A DNA stretch of 13,974 bases from NCBI GenBank assembly GCA_947628765.1, contig CANRBD010000020.1, positions 1-13,974 of the forward strand. Direction: 5' to 3'. The notes under the pieces are model-generated. The model saw only the letters and a list, made by a program, of their open reading frames with translations. It was not told the DNA's origin and made no database searches. Source of the DNA: an uncultured Bacilli bacterium (lineage in GTDB: Bacteria > Bacillota_I > Bacilli_A > RF39 > UBA660). The translations under genes were made by a program, and so were the position numbers. Below, piece by piece: positions 6,387 through 13,847 of the stretch. The number at the start of each line of letters is the position of its first letter. The stretch's first letter is position 1.

Positions 6387-6388
6387 TA

Positions 6389-6559
6389 ATGAAAGTGAAA
6401 GTATTTGATGAAGGACACGAAACAGATTTAGAAAATGCAATTAATGCGTTTATTAAAGAAGAAGAACCAGAAATATTTGATATAAAATTTTCGGTGGGAA
6501 CTTCAGTTTTCGCGGAAGAACAAATCTTTTGTTTTTCCGCACTTATCGTGTATAGATAG
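6389..6559 (+). CDS. cse60: Cse60-like small protein (sporulation protein Cse60 family)
   Basis: A 56-residue acidic protein. The 'KVKVFDEGHETDLENAINAF' start, 'DIKFSVGTSVF' middle and 'EEQIFCFSALIVYR' end closely resemble the Cse60 family (about 60 residues), first named for a sigma-E-controlled sporulation gene of B. subtilis. The family also occurs in Firmicutes not known to sporulate, and its molecular function is unknown. I chose the ATG at 6389 because it has an AAGGTGAT ribosome site and matches the family's length. An ATG at 6347 in the same frame would add 14 residues, but it lies upstream of the promoter -10 and has no ribosome site. murJ begins 9 bases after the stop, so the two are almost certainly co-transcribed. 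The name reflects family resemblance and does not show that this organism sporulates. Confidence 0.8.
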   Translation: MKVKVFDEGHETDLENAINAFIKEEEPEIFDIKFSVGTSVFAEEQIFCFSALIVYR

Positions 6560-6568
6560 GGTGGTCTT

Positions 6569-8212
6569 ATGAAAAAAAATAGCTTCTTAAGTGGGGCAGC
6601 TATTTCAACCGTTGGTATAGTCATATGTAAAGTGATTGGACTATTATATGTTATTCCATTTTATGCGATAATAGGTGTCCAAGGAGGAGCTTTATATAGT
6701 TATGCTTATTCTATTTATAATATGTTTTTAAATCTTGCCACTAGCGGTATACCCGTGGCTATGAGTAAAGTTGTCAGTGAATTTAATAGTTTAAAATATT
6801 ATTTTACCAAAGAACAAACTTTTAAAATTGGACTTAAAATTATTGGCTTTTTAGGAGTTATTGTTTTTTTAGCGTTATTTATTTTTGCGCCAACACTAGC
6901 TTATTTTATAATTGGTGATGTTAAAGGTGGGAATAGTGTTGAAGATGTAACCATGGTTATTAGAGTTATAGCTACGGCGATTTTAATTGTCCCATTTTTA
7001 AGTGTTTCTAAAGGTTATCTGCAAGGGCATAAAATAATGCAGGTATCTTCAGTAGCTAACGTACTTGAACAAGTAGTTAGAGTTTTAGTCATAATTGGCG
7101 GTAGTTTTCTAGCGGTTAATGTTTTTCATACTAATATTAGTACAGCCGTTGGGATTGCTGTCTTCGGAGCTACAGCGGGCGCGATTGCCGCTTATTTCTA
7201 TGTTTATGATAAAATAAGGAAAAACCGGAAAGATTTAAATAAAGATGCTCAAAAAACACGTGATGAAGCCAAAATTACCAATAAAGATATCGGTAAAAAG
7301 ATTATTTTCTATGCTTTACCTTTTGTTGTCATTTCAGTTTTACAATCGGCATTTACGATGGTCGATGTATTTACAGTAGTAAAATCTTTAGTTGGCTTAG
7401 GTTATACCACAGCTATTAGTGAAAATGTGCTTAGTGTTTTAGCTACTTGGGGTTCGAAACTTAACGTTATTGTTATGTCGGTAGCGACTGGTATGGTTAT
7501 GAGTTTAATTCCTACCATTGCCGCTAGTTATGCGATTAAAAACTATAAAGATGTAAATGCCAAAATCAATCAAGCAATTCAAACATTATTATTAGTTACC
7601 GTGCCACTAGCTGTAGGAATTAGTTTTATGGCCTCTGATGTATGGACAGTATTTTATGGTTATAATGAGTTAAATATTTCGATTTTTAGAGTATTAATTT
7701 TATCACAAATACCACTTTCAGTTTGCTCGGTGATGGTTAATGCTAATCAAACGATGAATAATACGAAAACGACAATTTTAACTTTAGGCTTATCAGTTTT
7801 GGTAAAAATTGTTTTCAACGTTCCAATGATGACTTTATTTAGTTACTTTGGTATAGAAGCTTATTATGCACCAATTATTTTAAATATGATTATTGATACT
7901 ACTGCTAGTTTATATTTGCTTAGAGTGGTTAAAAAGACAACCAATATTAATTATTTAAAATCAATTAGAACATTTATTAAGGTAAGTTTATGTACAGCTA
8001 TTATGGTTGTAAGTTTAGCTATTATGAATGTCTTTATTCCAAATATTACTTCGTCAAGGTTTATGGCTATCCTAGAGCTCATATTATATGGTATAATAGG
8101 AGTAATAATATATTTCTATGTTGCATATAAATCAAAGACTATAGATGAAATTTTAGGCCAAGATTTTGTAGAGAAATTTAAACTTAAACTTACCAAAATG
8201 ATTAAAAGATAA
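6569..8212 (+). CDS. murJ: Lipid II flippase MurJ (YtgP/SpoVB-type MOP-superfamily protein)
   Basis: A 547-residue integral membrane protein of the MOP (MATE/Wzx/MurJ) superfamily, with about 14 hydrophobic segments. The first 75 residues match the YtgP/SpoVB group: 'FLSGAAISTVGIVICKVIGL', then 'GGALYSYAYSIYNMFLNLAT', 'SGIPVAMSKVVSEFN'. Later conserved blocks are 'PFLSVSKGYLQGHKIMQVSS' (with 'VLEQVVRV' after it), 'FYALPFVVISVLQSAFTMVD' and 'TGMVMSLIPTIAASYA'. Length equals that of B. subtilis YtgP, which flips lipid II across the membrane for peptidoglycan synthesis. SpoVB is the sporulation paralogue, and a related Wzx-like flippase cannot be fully excluded. The start ATG has GGTGG (6560-6564) overlapping the end of the cse60 ribosome-to-stop junction. 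It sits mid-operon between cse60 and an unknown membrane protein. Confidence 0.85.
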   Translation: MKKNSFLSGAAISTVGIVICKVIGLLYVIPFYAIIGVQGGALYSYAYSIYNMFLNLATSGIPVAMSKVVSEFNSLKYYFTKEQTFKIGLKIIGFLGVIVFLALFIFAPTLAYFIIGDVKGGNSVEDVTMVIRVIATAILIVPFLSVSKGYLQGHKIMQVSSVANVLEQVVRVLVIIGGSFLAVNVFHTNISTAVGIAVFGATAGAIAAYFYVYDKIRKNRKDLNKDAQKTRDEAKITNKDIGKKIIFYALPFVVISVLQSAFTMVDVFTVVKSLVGLGYTTAISENVLSVLATWGSKLNVIVMSVATGMVMSLIPTIAASYAIKNYKDVNAKINQAIQTLLLVTVPLAVGISFMASDVWTVFYGYNELNISIFRVLILSQIPLSVCSVMVNANQTMNNTKTTILTLGLSVLVKIVFNVPMMTLFSYFGIEAYYAPIILNMIIDTTASLYLLRVVKKTTNINYLKSIRTFIKVSLCTAIMVVSLAIMNVFIPNITSSRFMAILELILYGIIGVIIYFYVAYKSKTIDEILGQDFVEKFKLKLTKMIKR

Positions 8213-8233
8213 AAGATAAAAGGAGGGGATAAA

Positions 8234-9379
8234 ATGGTCGAACTAACTTTTTTCGAAAAATTAGGCGTTTTAGGCACCAATATTTTAGCGCATCCCATTT
8301 TTATTCTCCTTCTTTTATCACCAGCTTTAATTTTTGCCCTAAACAAAAAAATTAAGAAAAAATTTATTATTGCTATTTATTTAGTAATTATTGCTGTCGT
8401 TTTAATTGTTGGTGGCGGAACAATTTTTGAACTTTTAGATAATGTTATTGATGGTATTTTTATGGTTATTTATTTTCCGAATTTTGTAACCTTATTCATT
8501 ATCGAAGTAGCTTCCGCTATTATTGCCTTAATTACTTTTTTAAGAAAAAAAATGCTTAAAGTGAATAAAGTAATTAATATTACAGCTTTTGCAATTATCC
8601 AAACTATTTTTTGTTTAATTTTAACTGTAGTTCAAGTAAATGATATTAATATATATGAGGAAAATGCTTTATATTCCAATAGTGATGTTTTAACATTGAT
8701 GCAGTTATTAACCGGTACTTTTGTCGTACAGTTAATTGCGGTTATTGTTTTTAATGCGATTGAAAAAGTGACACAAATTTTAGATGCCAAAGATGAGGAA
8801 GGACGTATATACCGCAATATTGAAAGAGCTAAAATATTAACGAAAAACGCTTCAGAAGAATTATTTGAATTAGAGACCAAGCCAGATCCAAAACTAGATA
8901 TTGTGCTTCCAGATACGCTAGAGCCTTTAGATTATTCTTTAATTTCTAAAGATAAAATTAGTCCAGTTAATTTAAGCGATGCGATTAATGAAGAACAAAG
9001 TTATAAAAGCCAAGAAAAACCAAGCGGTACTAGCCCTGAATTAAAAGAAAAAGAGGAGATTCTTACTATCAATCCAAGTCCAGAAAATCCTCCTAAACCA
9101 CCACTTAAGACCTTTATTAATCCAAATCTTCCTAAAATCGAAAATAGTGAGGAAGTTTTAACGCCAATTTTATCAAAACCCGAGATTTCTGAGCTGGTAC
9201 ATGAAAAAATACTACCGATTGTTAGATCAAATGTCGAAAAACCTTTAGAAAATATTTCTGATAAAAACACGCAAACTAAGACTGACACATCAAAAGAATT
9301 AATTACTGGCTTGCAAATTTTAAATTTAGAAAAAACAATTATTGCTATTAAAAACATTCAAAGAGTATATACAATGTAA
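8234..9379 (+). CDS. Unrecognised membrane protein with a long disordered C-terminal tail
   Basis: I do not recognise this 381-residue protein. Residues 1-180 are strongly hydrophobic with about five membrane segments (near 19-38, 43-62, 72-103, 115-135 and 152-175). The second half is hydrophilic: an amphipathic stretch 'AKDEEGRIYRNIERAKILTK' (185-204), then a low-complexity Pro/Glu/Lys/Ser region (about 215-350) with 'PSPENPPKPPLK'. It closes with a short hydrophobic helix 'LITGLQILNLEKTIIAIKNI' (356-375). The tail is therefore likely a flexible arm with an anchoring or binding end. A strong ribosome site (AGGAGGGG, 8221-8228) lies 7 bases before the ATG and 21 bases separate it from murJ, so it is the last gene of the cse60-murJ unit and a terminator follows at once. 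A role in envelope assembly is only suggested by that position. Confidence 0.8.
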   Translation: MVELTFFEKLGVLGTNILAHPIFILLLLSPALIFALNKKIKKKFIIAIYLVIIAVVLIVGGGTIFELLDNVIDGIFMVIYFPNFVTLFIIEVASAIIALITFLRKKMLKVNKVINITAFAIIQTIFCLILTVVQVNDINIYEENALYSNSDVLTLMQLLTGTFVVQLIAVIVFNAIEKVTQILDAKDEEGRIYRNIERAKILTKNASEELFELETKPDPKLDIVLPDTLEPLDYSLISKDKISPVNLSDAINEEQSYKSQEKPSGTSPELKEKEEILTINPSPENPPKPPLKTFINPNLPKIENSEEVLTPILSKPEISELVHEKILPIVRSNVEKPLENISDKNTQTKTDTSKELITGLQILNLEKTIIAIKNIQRVYTM

Positions 9380-9400
9380 CCAACTTAAAAGTTGGTTTTT
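9378..9400 (+). terminator. Intrinsic terminator of the cse60-murJ unit
   Basis: AACCAACT (9378-9385) pairs with AGTTGGTT (9390-9397) around a TAAA loop, and T follows to 9400. It overlaps the stop codon of the membrane protein gene. Confidence 0.9.
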
Positions 9401-9420
9401 ATATGCAAAAAATTTGTTGA

Positions 9421-9472
9421 TTAAATTATTAAATAACCGGCCATTATATACATAGAATAATAAAGGAAGGAG
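9421..9472 (+). promoter_or_regulatory. Probable clpC promoter region and ribosome binding site
   Basis: A TATATA-like -10 (9445-9450) with a weak TTAAAT (9421-9426) upstream is the best promoter candidate, and the call is tentative. The ribosome site AAGGAG (9467-9472) is clear. I see neither a CtsR heptad direct repeat nor a CIRCE inverted repeat, the usual heat-shock operators of clpC genes in Firmicutes. Confidence 0.35.
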
Positions 9473-9478
9473 AAATTT

Positions 9479-11770
9479 ATGTTTAATAATTTTGAAGAAG
9501 AAGCACGAAAGGTATTAGTGCAGGCAAAAAGAGAAATGAAAGCTTTAAATCATCCATATGTTTCATCTGAACATTTGCTTTTAGCTATTTTAAAAGGTAA
9601 TAATGATATATCAAATAAATTAAAAGAATATGATTTAGATTATAAAATTTTTAAAAATGAAATTATTAAAGTTATTGGTAAAGGTTCTAAACCAAGTGAA
9701 TTTTTTTTATATACCCCTTTATTAAAAAGAATTATCGAAAATGCTATTTTAGATGCTAAAGAAAACAATAATGGTGAAGTCACAATCAATCATTTGTTTT
9801 CCAGTTTATTAGAAGAAGGCGAAGGTGTAGCAATTAGAATTTTAATCGGCATGAATATCGATATAGATGAACTATATAATGAATTTACATTCAAATTGAT
9901 AAATGGTAATAGTCATAAAAAATTATTATTAGAGGAATTAGGAGTTGATTTAAATCAAAAAGCCTTAAGTGGAGATTTAGACCCCGTAACCGGCCGCGAT
10001 GAAGAAATCAAAAGAGTTTTAGAAATTTTATCGCGACGAACAAAAAATAATCCTTTGTTAATTGGGGAGGCTGGAGTCGGTAAAACGGCAATCGTCGAAG
10101 AACTAGCTAGAATGATTGTGAGTGGTGATGTACCTTTATCTTTAAAAAATAAACGGATTATTAGTTTGGATATGGCTACTAGTGTAGCTGGAACTAAATA
10201 TCGTGGGGAATTTGAGGAACGAATGCATAAGATTTTAAAAGAAATCGAAGAAAATGATGATATTATTTTATTTGTCGATGAAGCTCATACTTTAGTGGGC
10301 GCAGGGGGAGCAGAAGGAGCTATCGATGCTTCAAATATTTTTAAACCCGCTTTAGCGCGTGGTAAATTAAGATGTATTGGAGCGACAACGACAGAAGAAT
10401 ATAAAAAATATATTGAAAAAGATAGTGCCTTAGAAAGAAGATTTCAGAAAGTTATCATCGAAGCGCCAACTAAAGATCAAACCCGAAATATTTTAATGAA
10501 TTTAAAAGATATTTATGAGTCCTACCACAATGTTACTATCGATGATGAGATAATTGATTTAATTTTGGCTTTATCTAGTAAATATATTTATAATCGTAAC
10601 GAACCGGATAAATCGATTGATATTTTAGATGAGGTTTGTGCGAAAGCTAGTTTAAAAGAAAGTAAAAATATGAGTCTTTATAAAGAATATCATAAAGAAC
10701 TTAAAAAAACGATAAAAGCTAAAAAAGAAGCTATTATTGACAATGATTTTACTAAAGCTTCCTTATATAAAAATGAAGAATTTAAATTAATGAATAAAAT
10801 AAATCATTTGGAACTTAGCTTATATAAGAAAAAACCTAAAAGAGTAACGAAAATAGATGTCGCTAAAGTAGTAAATAGTAAAACAAATATCCCTGTTTAC
10901 GAACTTTTAAATGAAAAGAAAGCCATTATTAGACAAACTGAAAAAATCATTAAAGAACAATTAATCGGTCAAGATGAAGCCGTGAAAAAAGTTTCTAATA
11001 TTGCTAAAAAAATAAAACTAGGATTAAATGATAAATGTTATTCATGTCTTTTTTGTGGACCTTCCGGCGTTGGCAAAACCGAATTAGCTTTGGTTTTTGG
11101 CAAAAATCTAGTGGGTTTTAATAATGTTATTAGACTTGATATGAGTGAATATAAAGAAGCCCATAGTATCAGTAAAATTGTTGGAGCGCCGCCAGGATAT
11201 GTCGGTTATGATGACACTAGTAATGTTTTAGAACAAATTAAAAATAAACCATATTCAGTGTTAATTTTAGATGAAATCGAAAAAGCTCATAACGATATTA
11301 TAAATTTGTTTTTACAAGTTTTAGATGAGGGAAAAATTAAAGACAGTAAATCTAATGTGGTGCGCTTTGATAACGTGGTTATTATTATGACTTCTAATAT
11401 TGGTTTTCACGATATAAATGTCGGTTTTAACAAAGAAAATAAAGTTAAAACTAAATTGCACGATAAATTTTCAATTCCATTTATAAATAGAGTTGATAGT
11501 GTTATTACCTTTAATCAGCTAACTGAAGAAGATATTGTGAAAATTATCAATTTAAAAATAAAAAAGCTAAAAGAAAAATATCATGATAAAATACATATTA
11601 CTTTAGCTAATAAAGTAATTAATGATATTGTATCCAAATCTAATTATGAAGAATATGGCGCTCGTAAAATAAGCAAAATAATTAAAGATGATTTAGAAAG
11701 TATTATCATTGAAGCCTTAATTGACAATAAAAAAGAGGTTACCATTAAAGAAATAGGACAGACAGTTTAA
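9479..11770 (+). CDS. clpC: ATP-dependent Clp protease ATP-binding subunit ClpC
   Basis: A 763-residue class I Clp/Hsp100 unfoldase that feeds substrates to ClpP. Domain order: Clp N-domain (1-140, two repeats, 'HPYVSSEHLLLAIL'); AAA domain 1 with Walker A GEAGVGKT (196-203), Walker B ILFVDEAH (263-270) and arginine fingers near 320-321; a short coiled middle domain with a UVR-like segment (about 400-450, 'KKEAIIDNDFTKASLYKNEE'), which marks ClpC rather than ClpA or ClpB; AAA domain 2 with Walker A GPSGVGKT (527-534), Walker B VLILDEIEKAH (594-604) and sensor-2 GARK (727-730). The VGF tripeptide at 648-650 fits the ClpP-docking loop. It is shorter than the usual ClpC (about 810), mainly in linkers and the C-terminal tail. 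It stands alone between terminators, without the ctsR-mcsA-mcsB genes that usually precede clpC in Bacilli. Confidence 0.9.
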   Translation: MFNNFEEEARKVLVQAKREMKALNHPYVSSEHLLLAILKGNNDISNKLKEYDLDYKIFKNEIIKVIGKGSKPSEFFLYTPLLKRIIENAILDAKENNNGEVTINHLFSSLLEEGEGVAIRILIGMNIDIDELYNEFTFKLINGNSHKKLLLEELGVDLNQKALSGDLDPVTGRDEEIKRVLEILSRRTKNNPLLIGEAGVGKTAIVEELARMIVSGDVPLSLKNKRIISLDMATSVAGTKYRGEFEERMHKILKEIEENDDIILFVDEAHTLVGAGGAEGAIDASNIFKPALARGKLRCIGATTTEEYKKYIEKDSALERRFQKVIIEAPTKDQTRNILMNLKDIYESYHNVTIDDEIIDLILALSSKYIYNRNEPDKSIDILDEVCAKASLKESKNMSLYKEYHKELKKTIKAKKEAIIDNDFTKASLYKNEEFKLMNKINHLELSLYKKKPKRVTKIDVAKVVNSKTNIPVYELLNEKKAIIRQTEKIIKEQLIGQDEAVKKVSNIAKKIKLGLNDKCYSCLFCGPSGVGKTELALVFGKNLVGFNNVIRLDMSEYKEAHSISKIVGAPPGYVGYDDTSNVLEQIKNKPYSVLILDEIEKAHNDIINLFLQVLDEGKIKDSKSNVVRFDNVVIIMTSNIGFHDINVGFNKENKVKTKLHDKFSIPFINRVDSVITFNQLTEEDIVKIINLKIKKLKEKYHDKIHITLANKVINDIVSKSNYEEYGARKISKIIKDDLESIIIEALIDNKKEVTIKEIGQTV

Positions 11771-11796
11771 AATGTGAATTTAGGTTCACATTTTTT
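11769..11796 (+). terminator. Intrinsic terminator after clpC
   Basis: AAAATGTGAA (11769-11778) pairs with TTCACATTTT (11785-11794) around a 6-base loop, and the T run continues to 11796. It begins within the stop codon. Confidence 0.9.
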
Positions 11797-11873
11797 AGTA
11801 TTTAAAAATTGTGAAATTTCAAATAAGTAAATCAAGCATATATAGAAATAATCCTTTTATTTTTTAACGTTTT

Positions 11874-11928
11874 TTGACATTTTTATTTGAAATAACCCTA
11901 TATTTTTGATAAAATTAGTTAAGGTGGT
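11874..11928 (+). promoter_or_regulatory. Promoter(s) and ribosome binding site of the parE-parC operon
   Basis: TTGAAA (11887-11892), 17 bases, then TAAAAT (11910-11915) is a near-consensus vegetative promoter, one mismatch in each hexamer. A second pair, TTGACA (11874-11879) and TATATT (11899-11904), has a 19-base spacer and may be a weaker overlapping promoter. The ribosome site AGGTGG (11922-11927) starts almost at the predicted transcript start. The rest of the 161-base gap holds the clpC terminator and a 10-bp palindrome TGAAATTTCA (11812-11821) of unknown meaning. Confidence 0.65.
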
Positions 11929-11931
11929 AAC

Positions 11932-13842
11932 ATGGTAAAATATGATGAAAGCTCAATTAAAATATTAGAAGGATTAGATGCCGTAAGAAAAAGACCTGGA
12001 ATGTATATTGGTTCAACCGATAAAAGAGGCCTTCATCATTTAGTGTGGGAAATTGTTGACAATAGTATCGATGAGGTTATCAATGGTTATGGTGACAAAA
12101 TTAAAGTAATCATTCATGCTGATGGCAGTATAAGTGTCGAAGATTTTGGTAGAGGAGTTCCCGTAGGTACTCATGCTAGCGGGAAATCAACACCGGAAGT
12201 TATTTATACTGTCCTTCATGCTGGCGGCAAATTTGAAACCTCTGGTTATAAGGTATCTGGTGGGCTGCACGGTGTTGGTGGCAGCGTGGTTAATGCCTTA
12301 TCTAAATGGATGGAAGTTACAATTAAAAGAGATGGTTTTGAACACTTTATTCGTTTTGAAAATGGTGGACATACTACTATTCCTTTAAAAAAAATAGGTA
12401 CTACTAATCGCACTGGAACTAAGGTCCACTTTATGCCTGATAGTGATATTTTTAGTACGACAACTTTTTCATTTACAGCTATTTGTGAAAGAATGCAAGA
12501 AAGTGCCTTTTTATTAAAAAATTTAACAGTTGAAGTGATTGATGAAGCTGATAATAAAGCGGAAATTTATCACTATGAAGAAGGCTTGAGTTCATTTGTT
12601 TTATATTTAAATGAAGATAAAAAACCTCTTCATAATGTCGCCTTCTTTAATGGCATGAAAGAGGGCATTAATGTCGAAGTGGCTTTCCAATATACTGACA
12701 CTTATTCCGATAATATTATTTCTTTTGTAAATAATGTAAAAACTTCTGATGGCGGTACTCATGAAGTAGGGCTTAAAACAGCCTTTACGAGAGTATTTAA
12801 CGATTATGCTCGCAGTAATGGATATTTAAAAGCTAAAGATAAAAATTTAGAAGGTCCTGATACTAGAGAGGGACTTACGGCCATTATCAGCCTTCAAATA
12901 CCAGAAAAGCTTTTACAATTTGAAGGCCAAACTAAAGGAAAATTAGGTTCGCCGATTGCTCGTACGGTAGTGGAAAATATTGTCTCAGAAAAATTACAAT
13001 TTTTCTTAGAAGAAAATAATGAAGCCGCGACGACCATTATTCAAAAAATGGTTAAATCTAAACAGGTCAGAGAAGCGGCTCGCAAGGCTCGTGATGAAGC
13101 TAGAAATGGTAAGGGCAAGGGCAAAAAAGAAAAAAGCATCAGTGATAAATTTACGCCGGCGCAAAGTAAAGATCCCAAGAAAAATGAGCTATTTTTAGTC
13201 GAAGGAGATTCTGCTGGTGGTTCAGCTAAACAGGGTAGAGATCGTAAGTTTCAAGCGGTACTTCCTTTAAGAGGTAAAGTAATTAATACCGAAAAAGCCA
13301 GCCTTACAGATGTACTAGCCAACAATGAAATTAATACGATGATTCAAACCATTGGTGCTGGCATTGGAACTGATTTTGAAATTAAAGATTGTAATTACGA
13401 TAAAGTAATTATTATGACTGATGCCGATGATGATGGGGCTCATATTCAAATTTTACTTTTGACTTTCTTTTATCGATATATGAAACCTTTAATTGAAAAC
13501 GGTCATTTATTTATCGCTATGCCTCCTTTATATGCCCTTAAAAATGGCAATAAAATATATGGATATGCTTGGGATGATAAAGAAGCTGAAGAAATTCGCA
13601 GTCAAAATAAAGTTAAATTAGAAAAACAAAGATATAAAGGTTTAGGAGAAATGAATGCCGAGCAGCTTTGGGAAACTACAATGGATCCTGATAAACGTAA
13701 TTTAATCAAAGTCAACTTAACCGATGCTTCACTTGCCGAAAAGCGTGTAAGCGTGCTTATGGGTGATAGTGTTGAACCACGTAAGGAGTGGATTGAAGAA
13801 AATATTGAATTTACCCTTGAAGATAATTATGAGAGTTGGTAG
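11932..13842 (+). CDS. parE: DNA topoisomerase IV subunit B (ParE)
   Basis: The ATPase/TOPRIM subunit of topoisomerase IV, which unlinks replicated chromosomes together with ParC. Over 636 residues: GHKL ATPase with E40 and N44 in 'WEIVDNSIDE', D71 in 'VEDFGRGVPVG', and the lid 'SGGLHGVGGSVVNALS' (109-124); transducer domain with the QTK loop (333-335, 'FEGQTKGKLGS'); TOPRIM domain with E424 in 'EGDSAGGSAKQGRDR' and the metal-binding D497, D499 and D501 ('TDADDDGAHI'); C-terminal 'QRYKGLGEMNAEQLWETTM' (566-584). 'LPLRGKVINTEKA', 'LLTFFYRYMKPLIENGHLFI' and 'PPLYAL' are closer to ParE than GyrB, and the downstream gene is ParC-like rather than GyrA-like, which settles the assignment. A small Lys/Gly-rich insert (393-401) lies before TOPRIM. 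The start ATG is set by AGGTGG at 11922. It is co-transcribed with parC, 5 bases downstream. Confidence 0.95.
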   Translation: MVKYDESSIKILEGLDAVRKRPGMYIGSTDKRGLHHLVWEIVDNSIDEVINGYGDKIKVIIHADGSISVEDFGRGVPVGTHASGKSTPEVIYTVLHAGGKFETSGYKVSGGLHGVGGSVVNALSKWMEVTIKRDGFEHFIRFENGGHTTIPLKKIGTTNRTGTKVHFMPDSDIFSTTTFSFTAICERMQESAFLLKNLTVEVIDEADNKAEIYHYEEGLSSFVLYLNEDKKPLHNVAFFNGMKEGINVEVAFQYTDTYSDNIISFVNNVKTSDGGTHEVGLKTAFTRVFNDYARSNGYLKAKDKNLEGPDTREGLTAIISLQIPEKLLQFEGQTKGKLGSPIARTVVENIVSEKLQFFLEENNEAATTIIQKMVKSKQVREAARKARDEARNGKGKGKKEKSISDKFTPAQSKDPKKNELFLVEGDSAGGSAKQGRDRKFQAVLPLRGKVINTEKASLTDVLANNEINTMIQTIGAGIGTDFEIKDCNYDKVIIMTDADDDGAHIQILLLTFFYRYMKPLIENGHLFIAMPPLYALKNGNKIYGYAWDDKEAEEIRSQNKVKLEKQRYKGLGEMNAEQLWETTMDPDKRNLIKVNLTDASLAEKRVSVLMGDSVEPRKEWIEENIEFTLEDNYESW

Positions 13843-13847
13843 ATAAT

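Noticed and set aside
6347..6388. Upstream ATG that would lengthen the Cse60-like protein by 14 residues
   Set aside because: It overlaps the promoter -10 region and lacks a ribosome site, while ATG 6389 has both a good site and the family length.
9001..9357. Minus-strand 118-codon frame inside the membrane-protein gene
   Set aside because: It lies wholly within the tail of the plus-strand gene, has no ribosome site or promoter, and has a composition that mirrors the low-complexity tail.
9401..9478. CtsR or CIRCE operator upstream of clpC
   Set aside because: There is no GGTCAAA-type heptad repeat and no TTAGCACTC/GAGTGCTAA inverted repeat. CCGGCC with ATAA/TTAT flanks is only a partial palindrome.
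12173..12388. Plus-strand 71-codon frame overlapping parE in another frame
   Set aside because: It lies entirely within the conserved ATPase domain of parE and has no ribosome site or recognisable product.
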